From: Tipula vernalis
Lineage: Eukaryota > Arthropoda > Insecta > Diptera > Tipulidae
NCBI GenBank assembly: GCA_958295665.1
Contig: OY282560.1
Coordinates: 263,982,641 to 264,046,640 of the forward strand
DNA length: 64,000 nt
Direction: 5' to 3'
Position numbers and translations under genes: made by a program. Below, one piece after another: positions 44,200 through 56,269 of the stretch. Below the pieces are notes generated by a model that saw only the letters and a program-made list of their open reading frames with translations, was not told where the DNA came from and made no database searches. The stretch's first letter is position 1. Each line of letters starts with the position of its first letter.

Positions 44200-45685
44200 T
44201 TAAATTTTTAATATATTTAAATAAAAATCACATTTGAATTCAACCTGTAAATAGTATCATTTAAATACTGTATGCCTATTTTAAATTACACAGTTTATAT
44301 TTTTTTAACAGCCCCGTCCACTGTTTCTTGCACTTTAGATATGTTGGTTGAGAATCCATCATCTATTTTAAAATATAACACTCTCAGATCGCTTTGAACT
44401 ACTATTACTCACAAGTCACAACATAAAAATGTTTGGTTAGGTTTTTTAAACATCGTTTGTCAAAATTTAGATGCGGTCTCTACCGCGTTACATTTTTTTG
44501 TTTTTTTTTTGTGGTGGATAAATTTGTTTTAGATGTCAAAATTTTAATTTTTAACACTTTTGACCAGATATACACACGACCTAAGACTATAAAATAAAAT
44601 TTGCTCCATTTTTTTTCATCCATGTATATCATATCTTTGATTGTAATAGTATATTGTATTTTTTTTTCCAAATAAATTGTTTGCAACAATTGTTGTGACG
44701 AATGTGAAATTTATGGTTCGACCTGCTATCTTTTGGAGAAAATGATATTTAAAGTTTTAAACTACTAGTGGTAACTAGTGGCAAATATAAAACTTATCTA
44801 TTTTAGCATTGGATATTTATTCGCATTTATCGACAAAATAAATGCTGCACAAATCGAGTGGACAGTTAAATCTCCGAAATATATACTTTACCAGTATTTG
44901 TCAAATATTTGTAAGATTACATTTGTTGAATATTTGCAATCGTCTGGCTGCGGCTTAACACTATGACCAGTAGTCACTTTGTACATTTAAATTTTATATA
45001 GTTCGTCTTGGAATTATAGACGTTTTTGATGTATAGTGTAAGTGACTCCAAAAAATGAAATGGAAATAGCGAGCTGTGTAAATTACACATATTCATTCAT
45101 TGATACATAATAAAATAATAATTTTAAAATTGTTTAATCGGTATGCTTTCATATTAGGATTTCTCATGCTGTTATTGAGTTTGGTTATGGGGGGTTTCGC
45201 GATATCGTCTTTCCAATTGCTATGATTTTATGGTCAACATTGCGCTCTAATAGAATCACTCTATTTAATTTATTTGAAACTGATCAGTGACAAAGCGATG
45301 CGATTTTGCTTGGTTCAGCTAGTTTGCCGTGACCATTCATTACTATGGAATTTTGAACAAGATTGCCGTGTATGACTAATGGAACACTTTAAAGCGTACA
45401 TGGCAAGTTTAGGTGACAAACTTAACAGAACTTTACTTTGCTCATGTTCAATTAATGTCATTAAGGTTCGTAGATAGATATTTATACATAAATATTTTCA
45501 CTTTTGCGAGTAGAGCTTGAACTCGCACGTTGCTTTTTTTTGATAGAGTTACCCCTTTTTTTACAAATGCACTAAACAGTACTGTCATTTTCGATTTGAC
45601 TTGCCATTTTTTAATTGTTTTGTTTTCATTTGTGAATAAATGGTGTTTAATGCAAGTTGTGTGCTTTAAAAATTTGTGAATTATA
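44200..45685. other. Mostly gene-free stretch
   Basis: It contains a family C fragment (44905-45020) but no supported gene. The short open frames near 44500 and 44800 lie in AT-rich DNA without conserved features. Confidence 0.4.
44905..45020. repeat. Rearranged family C fragment
   Basis: Bases 44916-44956 are the reverse complement of 38399-38440. The next bases (44957-45012) match 38195-38255 in direct orientation. The two parts are not adjacent in this order in the full copy, so this is an internally rearranged relative. Confidence 0.6.
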
Positions 45686-45865
45686 ATGGATGAAATTTTA
45701 AACGATGTGTTTTTTTCATCATCGTCAACCGAAACAAATTCTTCATCTTCATATTCAGATGATAAAGAAATTCTCGATTTACAAAAAATACTGATTCACA
45801 TGGAAAATAAACATCGCGTGAACAATTTCGCCACTGATGTGGTTCATAAATATTCAGAAATTGAA
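45686..45865 (+). CDS. Possible first exon of a PIF/Harbinger-type transposase
   Basis: An ATG frame begins MDEILNDVFF, then an Ser/Glu-rich acidic stretch, a short charged helix, and KHRVNNFATDVVHKYSEIE. It ends at a good donor GAA|GTAAGA (45862-45870). Harbinger transposases often start with a short acidic exon leading to a segment of the form 'R..N....V..YS..EF…HFR'. The following HFR-containing exon is not found downstream, so the gene is truncated. It could belong to the relic at 42.2-44.1 kb only if the locus has been rearranged. Confidence 0.4.
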
Positions 45866-45869
45866 GTAA

Positions 45870-48140
45870 GATTAATTTGTTTTTAAAAAGCTATATTTAC
45901 ATTTATCTTCAATATTATGGTTTGAAAGGGCACAATTTGCTGTTTATATTCGATTGATGCTAAAATCGAGGTCGCACTTTCAAAGAAGGATGAAAATCAA
46001 TCGAAAACGACATTACATTGTTCAATAACAACGGAAACGACATACATATGTCTAATATTGAAATTTCACTGTGATTATTGTTCCATGTCGGTTGCGGAAA
46101 TCAATTAAATTTATGTCAAAATACTGAAGCTATTACGACACAAGAGCAAAGTTGTCTACTTGTACAAATTGTACAACTTATAAAAATCTAAATAATTAAA
46201 TTTTGAATCGTTCATTAGGAGGAATTGGCTTAATGTTAAATACAATTTTACCAATTATTATAACAAAAGTCATTCTTCTGTGAAAATTGATTTAATACAA
46301 AAGTTTTACTAATCTATAGAATTACTGGATAGTAAGAATCCAATAAAAACTTTTATTGCAATATTCTCGTATAACTTATGCTGTAACACAATAACCAATT
46401 ATTATAAAATTAAAGTGTTTAGCTTGATTCTGATCGATTTTCGATTATAAATTGATTTAGATTTTTAAATCCAGCTGTTTCGTATGAAAAGTTCATTTCT
46501 TTCTCTCAAAAGATGTGAAATGACATTTTACAATTTGTTCAATACCATATGTTCTATCACCATATAAATCCAACTAACAATAAGCAGACTCCCTATGGTG
46601 CATCACAATTATTATGTTGAATTGTGATTGTCCGCTCTTCTTTAAGAACGATTTAATATTTAGGGTGCTCGATTGGAATGAAATCTTTGACACGCAAAAC
46701 GTTTAATTTTATTAATTACATATACCATAATTTAATTAATAACACTGGCAAATTTTGCCCCTAATAAGGATTCTGTACTAATTAACTAATGATTTAAAAA
46801 AAAAATCTCATCAAAATTTATCGTATTTGTATTAATTTACACCACTCGATGTATATGCTCCCCTAATCAACAAATTTAACACTTAATTAGCTGGAAGCAT
46901 TGTAAAAACAACAATAAAATAACAAAAGAATTATGTTAAATAACAATGGTTAGCTTGACAACTACCATTTTCCAATTTATTTTCCCAAAATGAAAATTTT
47001 AATAAAATTACTTTTGTTTTTCGATTGTGCGAGTACAATTCCAAAAATTGGTATATCACCCGCACATACACACACGCCAAAAAAAAACTCTACTTAAATA
47101 CCGGCACAAGTCTCTGTATAAAGAAGCAAGAAGTTAATTTATTAAACATGATTTTGCTTTTTTATTTGTATGTACGTATATGTGTAAGATCAAATGTAGA
47201 TAAAATATAGATAAGTATACTAGACCCATTTACATTATGCAGACAATACTCATCTTTGTCGTACCACTGTTGTTGTTGAGCTATTGTCAGCAAATAATAA
47301 TACAAAAAGCACAAAATAAAAAAGCTTTAATCAGAGAAGAAAAAAAAAGTTTTTCATTTCTTTCCGTTCGTTTAGTTCCTTTTGATTTCCGAACGAAACA
47401 TGTGTAACGGATAACAATATGTATGAGATAGTTTGAGGCGGGTGGTAATTACTATTAGAAAATTTTGGTTGTATTTTCTGTATAACAACAACAATGCCAT
47501 TTTTATTTCGATTATTCGAATGGGTTGTTGATTAGCTTGTATTTAGTATTTTTGGTGAAAATTATTTTCGTATTGCGGTTTCGCTTGTATTTTCGGTGTA
47601 GACCAATAATATTCTTATCAATTCAATTAAATGCGTATAATTGATTTTGATCCTCATAAAATATAAAAACAAACGAAAATGTGAAAAGGATACAGTTTTT
47701 ATGAGAATTGGGTTATAGAAAATTTGGGTTAAGCAAATGAAATAAAATAAATAGAACGAAATTAGGTTGGATACCAATACCGCACACAAATTACATTTTC
47801 TAGTCAGTTTTATTAAATTAAAAGGATGAAGGGTAAGAATACGTTAGATTTTAATTTTTGGCTAGGATAAAAACGAATGACTCAATAAGGAAAACAAACT
47901 AAATTGGTAGTGGATTTGATCTTTATTGTTGATCATTCTTTCCAGCATTTTACTCTTTAATGCAGTAAAACAATTATTAAATAGAAACGTATAATGGTTA
48001 TTTATATAAATAGTATAAATAGGTTATCTTTAAATCCTTTCTAAACGGTTTACGATAAAACTTCTTATCCAAATCGGCATTCATTATCACTCCGCTTGTA
48101 ATGATGGGACAACTGATTTAAATCAAGCACAGATATTCTT
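45870..48140. other. Gene-free stretch
   Basis: AT-rich; no gene, repeat or RNA is supported. Confidence 0.5.
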
Positions 48141-48144
48141 AAAA

Positions 48145-48334
48145 GGTTATCTTCATTAAATATCTATCTATAAAATAAAAAGAAAAGTATGTTTGTATGT
48201 ATGTGGGTTCCACAAAAGCTCTTGGCTCTCGAGAAGAAACATAGGGGTGTTAGCGGTCAAAAATTGTTGACCCCTTCCTCATGCTACCCTATGAGGAGGC
48301 ATTTACAAGTGGTATTTTTGAAACTTCACCGATT
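48145..48334 (+). other. Unassigned repeat-like segment joined to the BEL 5' LTR
   Basis: The segment CTATCTATAAAATAAAA-GAAAAGTATGTTTGTATG, followed by a less AT-rich stretch, resembles the start of short dispersed repeats common in flies. It replaces the first 320 bp of the BEL 5' LTR, so it was inserted or joined by deletion. Confidence 0.35.
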
Positions 48335-48403
48335 GCTGCTTATTTATTTTGTTGTGCTGCTGCTGCTGCGGTTCGGGGAAGAAATTCCTCTCCCGATTAT
48401 TCA
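48335..48403 (+). repeat. Truncated 5' LTR of the BEL/Pao element
   Basis: The last 69 bp (CTGCTTATTTATTTTGTTGTG … CCCGATTATTCA) match the end of the 3' LTR at 52333-52723. The rest of the 5' LTR is missing. The next bases TTGGTGACAGCGGTGGAA occupy the primer-binding position. Confidence 0.85.
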
Positions 48404-48688
48404 TTGGTGACAGCGGTGGAATACCCATTAATTTTCGAGTTTGCTGCTCACTTGTTTTGCCGTTTGCTACAAGTTATTTCGTTTCGGAGTGCGTGAAAGT
48501 GTGGTGATTGGTGTGATTATTTCTTCGTGGGATCATTAAATTATGCGATAAACGCAATTTTACATCGTGCTGCAAAAAGGCTGACGTCAATTGGAGGTGC
48601 ACAATCTAACGGTATTAAAAGTGGTGTGAGTTTACTGTTAAATTTGGAATACTGTGAGTACAATTTTTATTAATTTAATTTATTAAAC

Positions 48689-49606
48689 ATGGCTGATAAA
48701 GACGTAAAACGGATTAAGGGTGCCATAAAAAAATTTCTAAAATTTATTGATGAATTAAATGAATTCGTTGCCAATAATTTAAGCACGGCTAAAATGAACC
48801 AAATTAGACTTCGCCTCGATGAATTAGTATCGAAGCGGATCGAATTCATAAAAATTCAATCAAATTTAGAATCAATTGACGAAAATGAGCTTGAGTCAGA
48901 CACGCGGTCCATTGTAGACAAAGCTTATTTTTATTTGAGATCTGCCCTTGAAGAGAGGCTTGACGAACTAAAGGAAGAAAGGAAACCAAAAGTTTCCCAT
49001 AATATTGAAGATCTTAACCTTATTCCAAAATTACCCGAAATACGTCTTGACCACTTTAATGGGGATATAACAAAGTGGAGATCATTTCTAGAATCTTTTG
49101 ATACACACGTGCATAATAATTCACGGTTATCTAATCTAACTAAATTTCAATATTTATAAAATTCACTACAGGGTGTCGCTGCGAAAATTCTAGAAAATTT
49201 GGATTTTGTATCCGCGAATTATGAGCAAGCTCGTCAATTGCTAGTAGATAAATTTGACAGACAAAACTATATAGTCGAAGAACATATTCGTGCACTATTT
49301 AGTTTAAAACCTATTGAAAAACTCACTTCACAAAACTTGTTGAATTTGCTGGACGAAACAAATTCACATTTAAGATCGCTCAAGAATCTTGGTCGTCCAA
49401 CCGATTACTGGGACGACATAATAACATATTTAATTGTATCAAAATTGGGCAATACAACAAGAGTTAAATGGAGGGAACAATCACCAGTTAATACAATTCC
49501 GACTCTAGCAGATTTATCTAAATTCATTAAAACAAGAAGTTATTCATTAGAATCACAATTTATTGATGTACCATTGAATTCAACGGGTGGCAAGGCTATA
49601 AACTAA
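48689..49606 (+). pseudogene. gag: BEL/Pao Gag, one internal stop, C-terminus deleted
   Basis: ATG at 48689. Residues 1-110 form a helical, charged N-terminal region. The DUF1759-type segment follows: LPKLPEIRLDHFNGDITKWRSFLESFDTHVH (about 108-140), with the LP.F.G....W..F..F pattern of BEL Gag. An in-frame TAA at 49157 is the only stop before GVAAKILENLDFVSANYEQA continues in the same frame to 49606. The CCHC knuckle and protease that should follow are deleted; the sequence jumps to RT at about 49660. Confidence 0.9.
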
Positions 49607-49659
49607 TCTACAAATCAATAAAATGCTCAATCGTTGAAATCGAGGTCAATGAATTCTTT

Positions 49660-50682
49660 CAAGCCCAGCAAGTGACATACGGTACGACGTCAGCTCCCTT
49701 TTTGGCCACTCGATGTTTGCTGCAATTAGCGAAAGAAAATGGATATCAAGATGCTGCTGTCAATCAAGCCATTAGTCAGGGCATGTACGTCGATGATTTA
49801 TTGACCGGTGCTAATTCTACAAATGAAGCAATTCAACTCAGGCAAAATGTTTCATCGATTTTACAAGATGCTGGAATGGTTTTAAGAAAATGGTGCTCTA
49901 ACAAGGAGGAAGTGCTGCACAATATAGATTCAACTGATCGAGAGAAACTACTATTTTTTGACGAAACAGAATACATTAAAACTTTGGGTCTCTATTGGCA
50001 TTCCGTAAAGGATTGTTTTCGAATTAAGGTATCACCGTCGACTCATTCAACAAAAGTGACGAAAAGGATGATCGTGTCAGAAATAGCCAAAATATATGAC
50101 CCCATAGGACTTGTGTCTCCAGTGGTAGTGATTGGAAAAATGATAATGCAAGACATATGGAAGTTAAAATATGACTGGGATGAAAGTCTTCCAATTCAAC
50201 TTCATGCTACATGGGTTCATTACCGTGATGAACTGGAACATCTGCAGCGATTGTATATTCCACGTCATTTGTTTGACGGCAATTCATTACCATCACAAAT
50301 TCAAATTCACGGTTTTGCTGATGTGAGCGAAAAGGGCTATGGGGCAGCTTTATACGTCCGATCCAAAACAACATCTGTTCCACGCCTCGAGTTATGTGCT
50401 GCAACTCTCCTCGCTAAACTGATATCTAAATATAAATCAATTATTAATTACAATATTTCACAGATTTATTGCTGGAGTGATTCAACTATAACGCTCCATT
50501 GGATTCATTCAGATTCGTCACGATGGACTCAGTTCGTGGCTAATCGAGTTCAAAAAATTCAATCTGCAACGAATCCATCACTATGGTACCATGTGGATTC
50601 CAAAAATAATCCTGCAGATCTGATATCCAGAGGAGTTCGACCACAATCATTAATTGATGTTGTTCTTATTACAACACGATGA
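49660..50682 (+). pseudogene. pol: BEL/Pao reverse transcriptase and RNase H
   Basis: The open frame begins inside RT at QVTYGTTSAPFLATRCLLQL, so the first half of RT is deleted. The catalytic MYVDDLLTGA (about residue 42) is intact. Then come the Pao-type connection (IYDPIGLVSPVVVIGK) and RNase H: IHGFADVSEKGYGAALYV, SVPRLELCAATLLAKL, IYCWSDSTITLHWI and WYHVDSKNNPADLISRG, with the acidic catalytic residues in place. The frame ends at 50682 by frameshift, and integrase follows. Confidence 0.92.
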
Positions 50683-50854
50683 ACATTGGAACACACCGTT
50701 TGCTGCTAGTAGTCCAGAAATTATTCCCGAAATGAAAAACTCATCATTATCATTAATTACTGCATCCAGTTTTCGTGATATTAATGTCAATGAAGGGGAG
50801 AATATGCTGAATTATTTTGCTCATAAAACATCATTCCTAACGCTACAAAATTAA

Positions 50855-52310
50855 ATGGCATATATACTGCGCGCTATTTACAACATGAAGAACCGTTCGC
50901 ATCGAAGATCTGGGCCACTAAGTTGTAATGAAATTAAATCTGGATTACAAACACTAATACGTCAAGCTCAAATGGTTTGTTTTCCTGAGGAGTATAATGG
51001 CCTAAAATCTTCAAATCATATAATAAAGAATTCGTCGCTCAAGTCATTATCGTTGTTTTGTGATGAGGAATGCATAATCCGCGTAGGAGGAAGACTTAAG
51101 TTTGCTGCCTTGCCATATACGTCCAAACATCCTGCATTGTTACATCCAAAACACTTCGTTACAACTGCATTGGTTGCATTTGTTTACAAACTAAATTTAC
51201 ATGTTGGTCCTCAAGGTTTATTGGCAATTGTTAGGCAAAACTATTGGCCAGTTCATGGAAGGAAGGTCTGCAAGGCGATTTGCAAGGCTTGTATAGTTTG
51301 CGCCAGAGCCAAACCGATAATGCTGAAACAAATAATGGCCGATTTACCAAGCGAACGCGTCAACCAAGCTTTACCATTTTGTTTCACTGCAGTTGATTAT
51401 TGTGGACCATTCCTCGTTTATTACAATTTGCGCGGTAAAATACCTACAAAGGCATATTTGGCTTGTTTTGTTTGTTTGGCAACGCGCTCGGTTCATTTGG
51501 AACTTGCATCATCGATGACAACTGAATGATTCATGGGTGTGCTAAAACGATTCATCGCAACTAGAGGATTACCCAAACAAATCTTGTCAGATAATGGGAC
51601 CAATTTCATATAGGAGCCAATAATCATTTACATGAGCTATCCAACCTTCTTACAAGTTCTAAATTACTGCAAGCAATTGAAGATATTACCATTAGCGAAA
51701 GAGTGGAATGACTTTTTATTCCGCCTGGGTCACCTCACTTTGGCGGGCTGCATGAAGCAGCTGTAAAGTCTGCAAAACATCATCTTCGTAGATTAACCTA
51801 CAACAAGCGATATACTTATGAAGAATTTTCAACGTTAATTAAACAAGTTGAAGCTGTGTTAAACTCTAGGCCATTGGTGCCTTTAGTTTCTGATAATATA
51901 GAGATTCTAACTCCTGCTCATTTCTTAATAGGTCGCCCGCTGAAATATTCCCGGTAATATTCCCGGAAATATTCCTACATATTTCCCGGTCAAATATTCC
52001 ATTAATGAAGAAATGGGAAATGGTGTCCAGTTTACATAAGCAATTCTGGACGGCTTGATCAAAGGATTACATTCAACAATTTAAACAACGTAAATTCTGG
52101 ACAAGGACAGAAACTGATGTCAAGGAAGGAGAAATTGTTATTATAAAGGCAGAAAATGTGCCGCCTCTTAATTGGAAAATTGGTCGAATCACTAAAATCC
52201 ATCCAGGTCCTGATGGACATGTAAGAGTCGTGACAATTAAAACGCCAACCAGAGAAGTCACTAGATCCATTACAAAGATTGCTCGGTTACCGGTGAATCT
52301 CGATTCTTGA
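50855..52310 (+). pseudogene. pol: BEL/Pao integrase
   Basis: Open 50855-51529, then stops and frameshifts. The zinc-binding region has LNLHVGPQGLL and CKACIVC. The core has AVDYCGPF (first Asp), then SDNGTNF (second Asp, about 51588), and in a further frame [14 protein letters not shown] (catalytic Glu, about 51735), each at the expected spacing. The C-terminal region ends near the stop at 52308 with WKIGRITKIHPGPDGHVRVV. An in-frame TGA at 51527 and a small deletion near 51612 break it. Confidence 0.9.
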
Positions 52311-52321
52311 ACTAGTTCAAC

Positions 52322-52332
52322 GCGGGGGAGAA
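52322..52332 (+). promoter_or_regulatory. Polypurine tract, BEL/Pao
   Basis: GCGGGGGAGAA immediately precedes the 3' LTR, the usual priming site for plus-strand synthesis. Confidence 0.75.
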
Positions 52333-52723
52333 TGAAGAAGCACCCTGCAAAATCAAGAAGCACCCTGCAATTGTTTGTGATGAAGTTTTATGATTAACCG
52401 TTATTTCTTTTTTCTTTATTTTGTAAATTGTATTTTAACGTAACTAAAAGAATCAAACTGGAGAATGTTCTATTGAGTCTAAATTGTAAATCGCCTCGTG
52501 AACAACACAATTAAAATTAAATGTTAAAGTAAAATTGTGTGTTATAGAATTGTGTGGCTTTTATTTAAAATTTGAGTAATTTTGTGGACAATTAATGGGT
52601 GTTGCTGCTGCTGCTAATGGTTTTGTGCTGCTGCTTATTTATTTTGTTATGCTGCTGCTGCTGCTGATCTAATTTACTGCTGCTGCTGCGGTTCGGGGAA
52701 GAAATTCCTCTCCCGATTATTCA
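52333..52723 (+). repeat. 3' LTR of the BEL/Pao element
   Basis: 391 bp from TGAAGAAG to ATTATTCA (TGAA/TTCA inverted ends). Just inside the start, AAGAAGCACCCTGCAA occurs twice. A CTG-rich part near 52604-52690 resembles a microsatellite. Its last 69 bp match the truncated 5' LTR but with extra CTG units, so the two LTRs have diverged in repeat number. Confidence 0.88.
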
Positions 52724-53330
52724 GGAGGAATGTCAAACATATTTCAATGACAACATGCGAGTTCATCTATAAATCTACGCCTCATCTAGGGAGTTTCTAC
52801 GCCACCTTCTTCGATTATGTAAAGCAAGAAGGTAAACACAATGAAGAACCTGAAGGAAACATTTCTATAAACGTCCCGATAAACCATAAGTCGATTATTC
52901 GCTTATAAATTCGAATTGACAAAATATCTATTGTCGCCGAAGGAAGTGACATAAGTGTATCGGTAGGTGAGCCACTTGGATATATAGAAAGCAAGCCAAA
53001 TCCCATCCTATAATTGACTTTGACCGTAACAATAGTCACTTTGTCATCAGAATATTGGTCAACAATAATTGGACTTTAAAGCCCGATTTACCAACAGTTT
53101 CGAAGCTGTATATAAATTTAACATTAAATTCAGCGTATAGTGTGCAAAACTCTGACTTAAGTGTACAACGAAACTCTGACTTAAACGTGCACAAAACTCT
53201 TACTTCAGCGTGTAACAAAACTTTGGCTTCAGCGCTCGACAAATTTCTGATTATCATATCTCATGTGGAGCTTTAAAATAATACGAGAAACATCCATTTA
53301 ATAAATATTTATTTTAAATTATAAAAACTT
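52724..53330. other. Gene-poor stretch with 25-bp tandem repeats
   Basis: At 53137-53245, four or five degenerate units of about 25 bp (AACTCTGACTTAA-CGTGCACAA type) occur in tandem. The plus-strand frame through 52815-53040 has weak coding character (VAEGSDISVSVGEPLGYIES) but carries a stop and no recognised motif. Confidence 0.4.
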
Positions 53331-53339
53331 AATAATTTA

Positions 53340-54378
53340 TCAAATCATGCATGTAAAAACGCTTATCATAGTTTCGTTATAATATTTTTCACACAGTTTA
53401 TGTTCGAACTCATATAATTTTCCTTTGTCGTCTGTATCTGTTATTGCAACAAATGACAATTCGGCTGGTGACTTCTTACACAATTCGGTTATCATCCTCA
53501 TCATTACTTCGTTTTGAACAGCTATTTTCTCTAGATTTGAATTGATATTATCCATTCTTAAAGATAAAATGTCAGACTGTAATTGACGGGACTGTTTCAC
53601 TTCAGCTGTGTCTTGCAAAATAGTTTGGTACGATTCGTACAGAATGCATGCAACATTTCTGACTGGAGCTTGATCTGTCGCTATTTCTGCCGGATTGTCC
53701 GATAATACGGATTATGGTAACTCGCATTGATTTCAATAGTTTCGATCTCACATTCCTGAAACAACTTTGCGTAATTATTCGAGGTCCCTTCTGTATTGGA
53801 AGCCCGTTTATTTTGCTAATACTGGTTTTCTTCTGTATCAGAAGGAGTATAATTTAGTCGAAGACTAAACTCGACTTTTCAGCTTTAATAGTTTCTAAAA
53901 CAAGAGTAACATTATATTTTAAAACCCTGCAATTATGTTTTAATTAGTTATTCCTCGATATAACGCGGTTCGCGGTGGGCGTTAATTTTTTGGTTGACAT
54001 ATGGCTAAATGAAATTAGTGATACCTAAATTTTGAGTGTTTTTAAATTGAGAATTATACGATTCCGCTGGTAGATCACAAACAACATATCCACTTAAACC
54101 GTCAGTAGAAGAAGAATTAGAACAATTTTTATTGTTTGATTCATTTAAACTATTATAACTTCCACTTACATCTGATAACACTAGCGATTCCTTCCTCTGT
54201 TCACAAACATTATGATTATTTAAATCAATAATTACAGATCTTGAACAATTTGCATTACTTGTTTCTGTAGAATAGTTATTTGGTGCACTTGTATTTATAT
54301 TTTTAATTTATATCGTAAATTATTTATGGCTTTTATAGCTTTATTTTTACCCTTAATATTTTTTAGCGAAATATTCAT
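53340..54378 (-). pseudogene. Broken gene with DUF4806-like C-terminus, minus strand
   Basis: On the minus strand a start at 54378 gives a basic N-terminus (MNISLKNIKGKNKAIKAINN), a stop, then Asn/Ser-rich coding in the same direction (about 54300-54060). After further breaks comes an open 92-codon C-terminus (53618-53340) with a helical LRMDNINSNLEKIAVQNEVMMRMI, then FVAITDTDDKGKLYEFEHKL. The order 'coiled helix, F-P/A-I-T…D..FE..L' resembles insect DUF4806 proteins, often found as multicopy orphan or transposon-linked genes. It has at least three disruptions. Identification is tentative. Confidence 0.4.
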
Positions 54379-54379
54379 T

Positions 54380-55111
54380 TTTTATTTTTCACTCTATTTT
54401 CTCTAGATATAAAAGCACATGTGCTTAAAGTAAAATAAAATATAAACTTCTTATCTGTATGCCTGATATCTCGCGCTCGAACGGAACATAAACTGCACAC
54501 CACAAAAACACTTATTTGTGCGTTAATTGTCGATATTTGACTTTATTGTCCGTGAAATTACTGACTTCAAAGTCAAACTTCTATATCCAGCATTTATGCT
54601 CGTCGAGTAATAGATGTATAAATCAGTTTTCTGTAATTGACTTCAACGTTCGTCATATAACAGGTATCAACGTGAATATTAAGCAACTCGTGGCTGTCGC
54701 CAAATTGGCATCAAAGCCATCAAAGTACTCGATCTTTCTCATTGGGTTTTCTAGGTATGTGGCTACGTAAAATGAGTACGGTACTTCATTCCGAGAGTTG
54801 GAACTTCAAAAAATTTGTGTGTTTTGCTCCGGGAGCACCAATTTAACTAAAAAATCAATTCTATCAAATATAATTTTGTTTAGAATTAATTTAGTAAATT
54901 GATTGAAAATGTTAAGCAAAAAAAAACGTCCGTTAGTTTGTCCATCTTCATTGTTAGTGCACAGTCAATTCGATCGGAAAGTTTATCCAGTTTTCAGTTT
55001 GTTCAGCGATTTTTGGTAAGTTTTTATATACTAACACGTGCTATACTTGGTTATACAGAAACACTAAGGGAGTAAATTTTTTTATTTTCACATGAATTTT
55101 AGTTCTTCAAA
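54380..55111. other. Mostly non-coding, with a possible Helitron 5' exon region
   Basis: The end of this stretch has an acceptor-like TTTTAG (55098-55103) just before the Helitron ATG at 55112. The upstream sequence may be 5' UTR and intron of that gene. No other feature is seen. Confidence 0.35.
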
Positions 55112-55400
55112 ATGCCACCAATTAGACGTATCAACTTAGGTCGCAGAACTCGGAATGCTGCAAGTCAAAGATATATACGAGCAAGCCTAACTGACGAGCA
55201 ACGCGAAGCGCGAAATGAAGTTGAACGGAATCGATGGAATCGAAATCAACAACGTAGAAATGTAACAACGAACAAACAAAAATCAACAACGTAGAAATAC
55301 CAATGAACGTTGTGTCTCCACATTGCAAAGCATTTAAGTTTAAAAATGAAGCCCCTGGATTGTGTTGCGCCAGTGGCAAAGTCAAATTGACGCCGTTGGT
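55112..55400 (+). pseudogene. Helitron Rep/Hel N-terminal relic
   Basis: The frame starts MPPIRRINLGRRTRNAASQR, the typical N-terminus of animal Helitron Rep/Hel proteins, followed by a basic Arg/Asn-rich part to 55294. In another frame, KFKNEAPGLCCASGKVKLTPL (about 55338-55397) is the first zinc-finger-like block normally found some 80 residues later, so there is an internal deletion. It is cut at 55400 by a family A repeat. The Rep and helicase domains are absent here. The distant helicase relic at 21.3-23.1 kb is in the same orientation but separate. Confidence 0.85.
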
Positions 55401-55830
55401 CACATACATTAAGTATCTGGCCAGAACGTACTGACAATTAGCTATGTCAGTACGTTCTGGCCAGATACTTAATGTATGTGGATAAAGTGGAATTTTTTGT
55501 AGTTTGATCGTAGCTGCCTGATGAGTAGACCATACTTTTCAGTACGAAACCAAACTACCAACAGAAAGAACTCATGGAGGGTTCTCATTTTTGCAGAGTG
55601 GTACATTGGTATAACTCTTTGGGCCTTCAGCCAAAATTACGGGGAGGGGGGAAGATATTTCTACTTTTTTTCAGTAGATATATTATGAGCGATTGACCTC
55701 TGTATTTTTCTGATTTACCAAATCGAAAATATTGGGATTGCCATGAACAATTAATATATTTGTCTATAAAAAATGTCGAAAAATCAACTGATTACAGTTA
55801 CAGACAGATAAATTAAATTCTTAATAATAA
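55401..55830. repeat. Family A repeat, third copy, with a perfect 36-bp palindrome at its end
   Basis: The block starts with 36-bp arms (55401-55436 and 55445-55480), exact reverse complements around an 8-base spacer ATTAGCTA, containing CAGTACGTTCTGGCCAGATA. The rest (55481-55830) matches 2041-2345 and continues to a GTTACAGACAGATAAATTAA end. The left arm is reduced to the palindrome. It interrupts the Helitron relic, so it moved after that Helitron arrived. Confidence 0.8.
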
Positions 55831-56265
55831 TTGCTTTCAAATGACGTCATACATTGGCAATGAGAATAGTTTACTCAAATTTCAAAAGTTCACTACATTT
55901 GGCGCCAATTTACACTGCGTTCCAATGATCAGAACTTCAGATTATTCTATCTAAGTAAAACTACAATAAAGTGAAACAAATTTAAGCGACTGTACCTAAA
56001 GGAAAGTGTTGGGTTTTTGGGATCATCCTGTGAAAAACCAACTTCACCTCCATTGACTTTAAAATTCTATCGAAATTAGCAAAAAAAGACTTCTTCCACG
56101 ACTTGAAATTTTAATTTGGGGGATTTAGATTCTGATCCAGGACATTGCCCAATCAGAAAACAAATTAAAGAATAGTTTAACAACGTGGGTAATCATAAAC
56201 AATACAGAATTATTAGAAAAACGAATTTCAATTTTCGAAATAAGGTAAAAATTTATTAAAAAATG
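55831..56265. other. Gene-free stretch
   Basis: AT-rich flank between the family A copy and the minisatellite arm of the MULE. Nothing is recognised. Confidence 0.4.
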
Positions 56266-56269
56266 ATGT

